Positions 37,699-49,900 of a stretch of 64,000 nucleotides of DNA are shown here, piece by piece. The translations under genes were made by a program, and so were the position numbers. Position 1 is the stretch's first letter, and the number at the start of each line of letters is the position of its first letter. The stretch comes from Flabesymbios commensalis (taxonomy: Eukaryota > Annelida > Polychaeta > Terebellida > Flabelligeridae), in the NCBI GenBank assembly GCA_964017125.1, contig OZ024915.1, forward strand, positions 76,090,226 to 76,154,225, written 5' to 3'. The notes under the pieces are model-generated. The model ran no database searches. It saw only the letters and a list, made by a program, of their open reading frames with translations, and was not told the origin of the DNA.

Positions 37699-37765
37699 TA
37701 TTCTATTCTATTCTATTCTATTCTATTCTATTCTATTCTATTCTATTCTATTCTATTCTATTCTA
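37699..37765. repeat. (TTCTA)n microsatellite upstream of right exon 1
   Basis: About 13 perfect pentanucleotide units ending 95 bp before the right start codon and about 80 bp before the presumed splice acceptor. It is not present in the left copy. Confidence 0.95.
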
Positions 37766-37846
37766 ATCATTTGTTACAAATGATAAGAAAATGCTTCAGG
37801 ACGTGTTGATTGTTACATATTGATTTTATTCTGTTTTTTTTCAAAG

Positions 37847-37908
37847 GCTCTACCTAACAATGGGTCGACCTCAGAGCCTGAGAGTTTATACTTTGCTGAT
37901 CATAGCAG
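37847..37908 (+). CDS. Right copy exon 1: start codon and signal peptide
   Basis: ATG at 37860 opens MGRPQSLRVYTLLIIA, and exon 2 continues GTLIQLSDSA, giving a basic N-region, a hydrophobic core and a plausible signal-peptidase site after DSA (about residue 26). A pyrimidine-rich tract ending in AG at 37845-37846 lies 13 bases before the ATG. The sister copy has the same arrangement, so a 5' untranslated exon probably lies further upstream; I could not locate it. The donor follows 37908. The left copy reads MCHPQNLRVYTLLIIT, so the signal peptide itself differs at 5 of 16 residues. Confidence 0.75.
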
Positions 37909-40900
37909 GTGGGTATTTGTAAAGTTTAACCTATAAAGAGCTGACATATTTTTGTATAAGCCATGGAGATAAAAGGGTATTTTTAATTTGAAATCATCAT
38001 AAATATCTTAGTTAGCTCTTTCCGCTTCATCTGACATTATAAATATATTACTCTTTCAGTGCGGAGATCGACTTTATACGTCTTAATCTGCCGTCCATAG
38101 ACGTACTCTAGCGTTTAAAGTCGGTCCCCAAGGGTTAGGTCAGGAATAGTCACAAAAATATAATAACTGCAAGCTTCTGTCTATCACCTTACGAAAATAA
38201 ACACGCTACTTTTTTTCCGTTACGATAATTTTAATTACCGCATTCGTCCAAGGAATATGGCTGACAAACTATTCTTTGGTCGAGTGATTTTCATATCATT
38301 TTGCTCATTTCATTGGATTGTACTGGATAACCCAGCAAAGAATCTGTTTTATTAGTCGATGACATCCTTTATATTGTAGAAGTAATTAGTGCTTAAACAT
38401 TAATATTCGAAAAAAATATAAGTTGTGGGTCGAGAGTGTATTTTACCTACTATTCACAACAGTATTAATATATATATATGTAGTTTTTTTCTCTGGTTTT
38501 GGCGCGGGCAACATTTCTATATTATGTGTTTTAACTTTATAATTATATTATATATTATATATATTATATATTATATATTATATAATTGAATGATTGTTTT
38601 CATATAACAACATCACTACAGTGCACATATGAAAAATAGCCTGACTGCTAATAATCTCCACCCTGTATAAATATGTCTATAAAAAATTAGCGATACACAA
38701 CTTTAAGTGGGTGAAAATTTAACTAAATTACCTTAACTAACGGGATAAGGGGCACAAAGTCATTTTAATGTTGATGGTCTTTAACAACGCCTTATTTTCC
38801 ATCAGATATGTTTTATTGTTGCTAGTCTTTAACTTAAAACGCTGAAATATTTTTGTATAAACCATGGAGACCAAAGGGTTTTTTCAATATGAAATCGTCA
38901 TAAATGGCTTAGTTAGCTCCTTCTGCTTCACTTGAACATATATTTTATTGTTGATGGTCTTTAATAACAGCATATTTTCTATCTGATATATTTTATTCTT
39001 GATGAGCTTTAATACCACCTCATTTTCGACCAGATATATTTTATTATTGACGGTCTTTAATAACAATTTATATTCCATCAGATACATTTTATTGTTGGTG
39101 GTCTCTAATGACACTTTATATTCCATCCAATACATTTTATTGTTGGTGTTCTTTATTGACACTTTCTTTTCCACCAGGTATATTTTATTGTTGGTGGCAT
39201 TTAACCCTTATCCTGCTAAGTTAATTTTTTTAAATTTTCACCCACTTGAAGTTGTGTCTCGCTAATGCGAGCCACAACTTCAAGTGGGTGAAAATCACTT
39301 ATATTTGTTTAATGTCAGAAATAATATTTGAAAATTCTGATGTTTAGACACACATTTCATTCCCAATAACAGTAATTTGGTCGACTATTAAAACAGATTG
39401 AAAACGACAATAGCAGGATAAAAATTAAGACACTTTATTTTCCATCTGATATTTTTAAAATATGTAACATTCCAACTTATACATCACGCATACAATCGCA
39501 GAACAAAACCTGCATATTAGAATGGTGTGTACATAGTAGCTTAAGATCAAATAACATTCGTGCAAGATGCTATAACGTGATTTACGTTAGCGTGACTTTC
39601 ACCCCCTCTCCCCTCCATACGATTTAGTACGCATATAATATGATTATTATCGTGTTTTCTTTAGGTACCTTGATACAACTGAGTGACAGCGCCAGTATCA
39701 ATATAGACTCAGATGACGGCATCATAACAGAAAGACAGATGGAAAATGGCGAGACAAAAAAGACAGATGATGAGACAAAGCAGACAAAACTGGCAGAAGA
39801 TGAGACAAAACAGACAAGACGTGCAGAAGAAGTGGATATGCTGCGAAAAATACTACAGCAACTCAAGAAAGGTACGAAATAAAACGGAAAATTGTCATCC
39901 CTGCGACATAACATACGTACCTCAGTGTATTTGAGAGTAGCTTAACCCCCCATCCCAATTATTTTATTTGAATTTTCACCCACCTGAAGTTGTATCTCGT
40001 TGCCGCGACCCACAATTTTAGGTGGGTGACAATTGCACATCTTTGTTTCATTTATGAGAAAAAATTGGAATTCCTGATTTTTAAAGCCACTATCCATTTC
40101 CAAGAATTGTTATTTAATCATGGTAATCAGCTAATAAAACAGACCAATGACTATAGCGGTTAAAGGGTTAATATAATTTGAATCATCAGGTTTTTCTGTA
40201 CGTGTACGTGGCCAGTCATTGCATATCCTAATCAAGTCATGATTGTGAGGAATATTGAAGTACATTGGAATGACAAGTACATCTGATCTACCTGCGTCCT
40301 AACCTTTTCATCGCTGGGATCGACTTTAGAAATCAGAATCTGATGTCTATAGACGTCAGATTCTGACGTCTAGAGTCTATCCCCGCACTGAAAGAGTAAA
40401 CTATTTCTAACGGCCGTAGACCCATATCATAGGTATTCAAATGAAGCGGAAAAAGCTGACTAGGACATGTATGAGGATTATAAATTGAAACAACCCTTTG
40501 GTTTCTGGCTTTGTATAAACATATTTCAGCGCTTTAACCTTTTAACCGCCGGTGCCGCATATATTCGGGTTTTCATATTTTATTAGCACATCAAGTACCA
40601 CCTTTTAAACATGTTAAAGATAAAATGTGACATCAATCAGCAATATTTGAAAACAAATGACCCTTATTTTGTCAAATCTGAATAATTTTCACTCACTTGA
40701 AGTTGTGGATCGCGTCAGCGAGACACAACTTCGAGTGGGTGAAAATTCAGATTAAATAATTTGGCAGTAAAAGGGTTAAAAGTTAACACTGGTATTGCAA
40801 CACACGTACATAGACGTTTGCGAGCAAGTCTTAATCCAAATATCAATGTCTCTTTGTAACTCTGACTTTTTTCCCTTAAATGTAAAACATTAAGCAATGT

Positions 40901-43900
40901 TTTTGCGACGGGAATGCCAGTGTTTAAAAAATGAATCGGGCTTTAGCCCACCTTTGTGCACATATAGGCTAAACTGGACCAGGAGAACCTACTGATGATG
41001 GTGAGATGATTGAGATGACACTGTCCTCCAGACACAGGATTCGAAATTCGAGCCCTGGCGGTCTGAGGCCGAGCACGCTACATCTCGGTCACGGAGGCTC
41101 CCCACAATACTGACTTTCACACGTGGATGGGGAAGAAACATTTTTTGTTTCCGAGACCGCCGAGACCGGGAACCGAACCCCGAACTCTGGCGTGAAAGGC
41201 AGCGGTGCTAACCACTACCCTAGGGCCCCCGCCCATGCCAGTGTTTACTTGTACAGATGTTCACTTACAATCCTGTGAAACGCAGTGACGTCACCGCAAA
41301 CCGTTTTGAATGGGAACTCGGTGAAAACAGAGTTATATAAGACCACCTCTTCCATACTTCATTGTATTAGGTAGCTCGGTGACAAAGATGGAGACCAAGG
41401 CTATTGAGTTTCACAAAATATTGTTAAACATTAAAAAAAAAATGTATTGACATATAATGATAAATTTGATAAACTTTCAGAAAATAATGATGTTGGAGAT
41501 GGAGACACAGCAGATGTCGTTGAGAAACCGAGTAAAAGAAACGACACCAACGAGTCTCAGAAGAAATACAACAAAGAAGATAAAGATAACGTCTCGAGTG
41601 AGCGGAGTGGCTCTGAGGATAAACTGGAAAAAGGTCAGAAAGGGGCGACCGCAATAAATTATCATTATTTTTGTATTATTATTATTATTCAATAAATCAA
41701 TTAATCAATACAGCTTCCATAGCGCCTATATCCTCAGCGGACCGAGCTCAGATGCGCACAAATCCTTAGCGTGCTCATGTGGCATAGTCGAGGCCAAAGC
41801 AGGTTCATCAACAGGGAGCCGGACTACTTAGAAGCTAGGGTGGGAAAGCCAGATCGCGTTATTATTGCGTTATTATTGCATTTTTAATCGCGTTATTATT
41901 GCGTTATCAATAGTGGCACAGTTGCAGATTTACACCATGTCATTTGAGACCTGCTGGTCAAATATATTTACACTGTACTGTGGTAGCTGTTAGTGTTTTA
42001 ACGCTGAAATATGTTTGTATAAACCATGGGAACCAAAGGTGTTTTTTCAATGTGGGATCATCATCAATGTCTTAGTTAACTTTTTCTGCTTCAGTTAAAT
42101 ACCTATGTTATGGGTCCACGGCCACTATGAATATTTTAATTCCTTCAGTGCGGGGATCTTTATACGTCAGAATCTGACGTCTACAGACGTCAGATTCTGA
42201 CGTATAAAGGGGTAGACGTCAGATTCTGACGTATAAAGATGGTCCCCGCGCTCAAAGAGTTAATTTACCCATTAAACAATCACGGTGCATCAAATCATCA
42301 TTTTTCATCTCTGAATAATGACTTAATTCCCTAACACTGAATATATTCATGCAATTCCGTCTTGTAGTAGATGAAGATGACAACAGTGAATTCAGGCCTG
42401 AAAGGGATGAGAGGTATGTTGTGATAACAATGATCAGAGTGTGTATGTGTCTGGCCGCGTAATGAGCTATCTTGAAGCTTTACTTTTAGTATCAAAAGTC
42501 GATCCCCGCATTAAAAGAGTCAAACATTTATAATGGCCGTGGACCCTCAACATAGGTATGCAAATTGAAACAAACGCTGGTATAGGTCTACGGCCACTAT
42601 AAATATTTTAATTCTTTCAGTGCGGGGATCTTTATACGACAGAATCTGACGTCTACAGACGTCAGATTCTGAAGTATAAAGATGGTCCCCGCGCTGAAAG
42701 GGTTAATTAACCCATTAAAGCCCCACGGTGCATCAAATCATCATTTTTCATCTCTGAAGAATGACTTAATTTCCTAACACTGAAAATAACACTTAAAATA
42801 TTCATGCAACTGTTTAATAATAGCAAATTACCAACATCTTTGGTCCAAATCTTGTATTCCACCCCCGATCAATCGAAGAGTTGTCCTGCCTGTCACATGA
42901 CGAGATCGGCCAATCACCACAGTCATTCAGTTGGTATTTAAATTAAGAGTTAGAATACGAGACCTTGCAGTAGATGAAGATGACAATGGTGAATTCAGGC
43001 TTGAAAGGGTTGAGAGGTATGTTGTGATAATAATGATCAGAGTGTTTGACACTGAAAGAGTTGAACATTCTTAACCCTTTCAGGCCTGAATTCACTATTG
43101 TCATCTTCATCTACTACAAGCCGCGAATCGCTGTCGTAATTCTCGACTTGTAGTGGACGAAGGTGATTTGATGTGGTTTAAATATTGAAGAAAATTACCA
43201 CGTATTGGTAAACCAGTTTCATGGGAATTTTCGTTCCAAAACCTTTGGTTGTAGGAAAATTATTTATGTTTTCAGGGATGTAAAATGATGCTTTAATGCA
43301 TCGTGAGGGCTCAAAGGGTTAACGGAAGTAGACCAATAACATAGGTATTCAAAAGAAGCGGAGAGAGCTACCTAAGACATTAATGTTGATTTCAAATTAA
43401 AATTAACGCTGTTTTTTTGGTTTGTATAGAATATTTCAGCGCTTTAAGGCTTTAAGGGTTAAATGACCGCTGTGTAGAGTGCGAAAGAATGAATGCAGTA
43501 ACAATGAAAATATATTTATGATGAAGGATCAGTTAAGATCAAATGCTAAATTATAAACGAAATTTCTGAGAGAAGATTGAATAAATGAATTAAATCTGTT
43601 TGATAAATTAGTCTTACTTACTTTTCATTTTTTTATTTCAGGAAGACGTAACATGGAGGCTTTAAAAAATGATTTGGAAAACATGTTTTCAAGTGAGTAG
43701 CAAATAATAAGGAGCTGTATGAATACGTTTTCCATTTGTTGTATATCGATTCATAGGAGTCATAATGTCATATGTCGCTTAAATGAATGACACATACGAC
43801 ACTTTGGCTTCTAAGTGTCAAAAAGTAAGTGTCAAAAAGTGTCTAAGTATACCAAAATAAGGGCTTATTCCATTCCCCGCTGGAATGTTTGTAATAAGGT

Positions 43901-46900
43901 TTTATTCCATTCCCTGCTGGAATGTTTGTTTCTATGTTTCATTTATTTGAAGCTTCAAATGACTAAAAAATATGTCTATTTATGAAAAATTGTGGAGTTT
44001 AATTGCAGTGGACAACCAGGGAGCTTAATTCCCCGAGCTCCTGAATTAAGCTCCTTAGTTATCCACTGCAATTAAACTCAAATCATATTTAGGAAAATTG
44101 CTACTAGCGCCGATTAAATAAATAAATAATAATATCACAATGTGTACTAGATCGTACTGAGTAAGCAGCCTGTTAGATAAAACTGAATGTCTGGAAATCC
44201 CTCATTCTACTCTGTTTCTAAGACTCATATTGGTGAAGTATTATTGGATTTTATTTCCAGTCTGCGAGGGAAAGGATAGAATTATTATTGACAAAAATGC
44301 AATCTCATAGAGGAGGCACACGTTGATACAATTGAGGAGCGCAATTGATGGAGCCCAATTGCGATGGACAAACATAGGGGGCTTAATTAAAGAGCTCGGG
44401 CCATAATTGAGGAGCTCGGGGAGCGGCTTCGTTCGGCTCCTACATTATAATACCCATGTATATACTACTTTTGAAACGGTTCCAGTAGGTCGAGTTATGC
44501 ATTGTCCTGTACAGGGGTACAGGACGATGCATAACTCGACCCTTATCCTGTAGGAACCGTCTCAAAAATAGTAGAGTAGGTTGCCATCGTACAGCATGTA
44601 ACTATGTGGCATATGTGGCACTAACAACCAACTCAGGTATTCAATTCTAAAAAAATCATAGCGTTTAAAATGTATTTTGAGGTGAAGGTTTTGTTCTATT
44701 CATCTTTATTTTTTGTGTCAAAAAATATTGAGGCACACACTTCGACTGTCATCTATGTAAAATAACTATTGTGAAAGTCTGCTAGGGGATTGGGTTTTGG
44801 AAAAAAAAGTAAATAGTGCATTTGATGGAGCGTTTATGTGTTTTAGAAATAACGAACAATCCGAGATTACTGGCATATCTGGCTGAGCTGAATGACATCA
44901 TACCTGAGAGCAACGGTAAGATAGAGGGTGGGCTATGAGAAAAACAAGTCGTGGGATCTCTTAATATCTATTAAAATTTGTTAAGATCATTCCCGATCCC
45001 CCTTTATCATTCCACGAAGTGGGATCGCAAGGCATTGCAATTTGATATTAACTAAAATTTACCGGACGTCTGGCCGAGTAAGGAATCGAATTGAGATCGG
45101 ATCGAGATCGGACGATTAACGCACGGAGAATGGCCGACATCGGGGACATTGTACATGCGCCGCGAGATTAATTAAAGTGTGATTAAGCTGCATTTAAATC
45201 CGGTGATTACCGTTAGATGGCCGGGCAGCCTCCGCCATATAACTGATGGTACCCGTCATTGGTCCGCCCGCAGACCGAAGAATTCGACCAGCGCTTTCTG
45301 GATGACGTGCAGATAGGTCACGCCCTGCGTCTTTAGGTTCTCATTTACAATCAAGATGACGAGAAGGAAAATCTTTTTACGGTCATGTAATAAGCACCCC
45401 CCCCCCCCCCCTCCAGCAGTATATTATCCACTCATCGGAGAGCGACCGCGACCGTGAGTCCGTCCGATGCCTAGAGATTTGAGAACCTTGGCCGGGGCCG
45501 GGTGATTTCCCAGCAAACAGGAAACACTTGTATAACATTTATAAAATGTTGTTGTACAAATGTTATGCACATGTTTCCTATTCACTGGGTTAGGTGCTAT
45601 ACCGTTATCACTATGTTTCTCATCAGACTGACTATATAGGTAATATTTATATCATTACAGACGGAGCTTTAGCGGATATGAATAACCTAATACCCGACCA
45701 CAGAACACGTGGTGAGTTATGAATTATTATAAAATAACCTTAAAACTGCTAATAACGATAATACACGTGGTGAGTTATTAATTATACAAGCCATTGCTGC
45801 TAATGACGACTATTAATATTTTTCAACCGCTTTATTATCATTTAAAATGGCATTTTCTGATAGTGAAATTCAGATAAGCAAAATTTCAAATTAAATTATC
45901 TCTAAATAGATGCGTTTATTTGAAACAAAAAAACCAAAACATAGATAAGTACAAGTTTAAAATAAAAGTGATGGTAGTATTATTGTTTCTTGGTGCTGAA
46001 ATCCTCTAAAAGACTCCAGAAGAGTTGCTTCCGTGAAAGACACCTATGCAAAAAATGTAAAGCATATATTTAATAAGTGTGGCTATAGTGATATTGTAAA
46101 TGAAAGAAGGACATGGGGGAATCAGATGAAAAAGTGATGTGATGAGAGCGGTGAATATATGTATTTATTACTCACTCAAAGATGTGGATCGCGTCAGCGA
46201 GACACAACTTCAAGTGAGTAAAAATGTTACTCTACTAGAGATATCTTGGAGGTTAAAGGGTTAATAATTATCTGGGGTTTTTTCAGAAGGTAAATGTATC
46301 GCTTCTTTTTTTCGATAATTGATCTTTCTTGGTACGGGTTAATTTGAATCATAGCCGTGTATTTTTTGTTTACTTTTCTTCTTAGAGCAGAAAAGTGATC
46401 TCACAGATTTGACTCATCTTCTCCCAGAGGAGGCTGATCAAAGGGTCAGAGGCCAAGGTGATCATAATGAGGACGGTCATGGTGTCAGAGGTCAAAGTGA
46501 AGATAATGAGGACGGCCATGGGGTCAGGGGTAGGTCAGGGGTCAAATATCCTCTTATCATCTCCAAATTTTACAAGTCACAATATATTAGATTTTTGGGC
46601 CATGGACCGTTTGGACACTTGCTTGACAATGGAGATTAACTCGTTCAGCGCGGGGATCGTCTTTATACGTCAGAATCTGCCGTCTGTGGGCGTCAGATAA
46701 TGACGTATAAAGACAGCCCCCGAACTGAAATAATTAAAATATTTCTAATTACCGTAGACCCATAACATAGGTATTTAAATGAAGCGGAAAGAGCTAACTA
46801 AGACATTTATGATGATCTCAAATTGTAAAAGATCCTTTTGTCTCCATGGTTTATACAACAATATTCCAGCGTTGTAAGGACTAAGGTACACTTGTTATGT

Positions 46901-49900
46901 TGCCACAGCAACCCCAAAAAAACTTCCCCGATCCTGGTCTATGGGCATGTTCACATATTATGGAGACAAGATTACAATTATGATTTTTTTATGATTTTGA
47001 CCTGATTGTGTCGCCTTAACTTGGCATTTAAAAGGTTTTGAAATGTTAATTTTATTGTTTCCTGTTGTATCTCTGTATTGTTTCGCTGTTTACAGAGCTC
47101 CAGGTATCACAGTCACTGAAGGACCTGATCAACAAACACATTGAAAGTAAGAAACGGGAAATACAACTATTAATATAATACATAATTACTCTCGGGTTTT
47201 TGATTGGTCGATTCAGAGCAACCAGTAGTCATAGTCGAAGCACAAAAATACATAATTTATCATACATCAATCAGATGAGACTAATTTTAACAGTTTTCTA
47301 GCATCTTTGTTTCATACTCCTCAAAAAAGACTAGTAGCATGGTCTTAATGCCAAAACGGTCATTTTGTGTGTTCGCTTTGTCTTGATAGTTAATACTCAA
47401 GCACATTTTTTTGCATTTAACCCATTTGTATTTTTTTTTTACAGAACTGTTAGATGATCCTCGGTTGTTGACATACATGCTACAGTTAAATGGTATGATC
47501 CGAAAACAAAGAGGTAAACATCAACAACCAAACAACACCAACAATGAATAAAACTCAGCAATCAATAAACATCAACTATCAATAAACCTCAACAATCAAT
47601 AACGATTTATAAAAACAATATAAGTATACCCCCATACTCATGGTAATTTAACAAATGTGTTTCTTTAATGTGCACCATTTTACATTGCATTACGTCTACA
47701 GTGATCTTGGAATATCCTACTTGAAATATCCAATCTATAATTCATACCCTTGGAGTTTGAAGGTGCTAAACTGCCCCTTTGCAAAGTTTCAGTTTACCAC
47801 CTTCTAACTCCAAGGGGACGAATTATAATTTAGTAGTCATTAGTGAAATAAACAAAAATTAATGTGTATTTTCCTTCTATTTGTTGTGATTTTAGAATTG
47901 GCCTCAACAATGGCTGACACATTACAAAGAGGTGTGTATATAACACATATAACACTGTCGGAAATTATTTTTTGTACTGAAATGCTTTGAAAATGGTATT
48001 TATATAAATTGATAAATATGCATTTACTTCTATATCGACATTTGTATTTTTTATATAATGTAACTTATATTTTAATAGAGGGAAATTATTGTAACATTGT
48101 ACCGTGTCTAGCTAGTAATAACATATCTAGCTGTACTTTGACTCTAGACATACATGTCTATGTATTTTGCTTATTTAGTTCACTAGCAGGCTTTTGCAAA
48201 TACGCTAGATATATTTTTTTCTACTTTGTGTTATCAAAAATAACATTGTGGTACGAACATCTGAATAATATTGTTGAGTGTTTAAGTAATTTTAATTTTA
48301 AATTTTATCAAAACAAAAACGCTTCAAAGAAGCATTAATAAGCATTTATAAGGATATCACTGATTATGGTATTAGATAAGAATACAAATCTGTCTCATCA
48401 ATTTATTTGTTGCGTTTTGCAGATATTGGTCAAGATTTAGCTGATCTGAATGATTTACTTCCGGATCACAGAGTCAGAGGTAGGTATATAATTAAACCAT
48501 ACCTTAGCTTTAACCCTCACAACGCTAAGCGCGACTATAGTCGTGTTAAACCCGTTTAATATGCCGTTTAACCCTTTGAGTGCGGGCGAGTAAAATGAGT
48601 GAGTGCGAGTAAAATTTAGCAGGTTTAATTTTCAAGTGAGGAGGTATTTTCCTTTCATTTGAAGTTGGCAATTGCGTGAGCAATGCCAACTTCAAATGAA
48701 AGGAAAATGTTAAGTAGTAATGAAGCATTTAAAGAGTTAAATCACAGTTATTGGGAACGAAATTAGGTTAACCCTTTGAGTGCGGGCGACGCTTTTAAGC
48801 GCATTCATACTGTTTTTCCTCAACTAAAATTTGACAGAAATTGAACAAATATGCATGTATAAATCTTGAGTAAAGCCCCCATTGTGAAATTTAGCAGGTT
48901 TAATTTTTAAGTGAGGAGGTATTTTCCTTTCATTTGAAGTTGGCAATTGCGTGAGCAATGCCAACTTCAAATGAAAGGAAAATGTTAAGTAGTAATGAAG
49001 CACTTAAAGAGTTAAATCACAGTTATTGGGAACGAAATTAAGTATTAAAACATTTATAACGCGCATCAATGTGTGTTTAAACATCAAGATTGGCAAATGT
49101 TTTGTCCCAAATTAAACAAATATAAGGTATTTTCACCCACTTGAAGTTGTGGGTCGCGGTAGCAGGACACAACTTCAATCTGGTTGATCAATTTTATTTT
49201 GACTGCGAGTATATAAAGATTGAATTTGCGTACTTGAATTTGGAATTTCACTGCCAGCAATGTACATTTTTTTAAATAATTTATGTTATAACATCCCTTG
49301 TACAGAAGATAAAGATGCAAATATGTGCAAATTTGTTTTAATCACATTAAAGTCACATCAAAGACGAGACTTGTTATCTGATGGTAAATCTTTACTTTTT
49401 GTAGGTCAGAGAACTGCTGAGACACTTAAAGATCTCATTGATTCCATGCTGGAAAGTGAGTAAACTAATATTACAGAGGGCATTTTTCTAATGTTGAAAT
49501 CTGACTGATTTCTGCGACATAAAATAATGTGAGAGTATTATGGCAAGGAGTAACTATACTTAAAATGTAGTGATGATAGGGCTCTATGACAGAAATAAGG
49601 CAGCATGCTAGAGTTTTAAATCGTCATACCTCAAGGTAATTTGTATATAGTGATACTGGGAAACATTATATATATTTTTAGCTTATACTAAAAGTTATGC
49701 TACATGAGTGTATTATGTTATAAACTGCTCATACAGTACTGTTAGACAGGGATATCTCCTAACCAATCTAATAAACATGTCTGTCAAACTTTTTTCAACG
49801 GTTTCTATTGTATATTTTCCCGTAGATTTCAAATCTGCCAGATACCATTCGAGATTTTGCATATTTAATTAGCTAATTTGCATATTTCCAAAATGGCCGC

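Noticed and set aside
42372-42413. Possible extra exon (AG before ATGAAGATGACAAC, donor-like AGGTATGT)
   Set aside because: It matches the hairpin family F found elsewhere (42970, 43094, 56735), its length does not keep phase 1, and the left gene has no equivalent exon at the same place.
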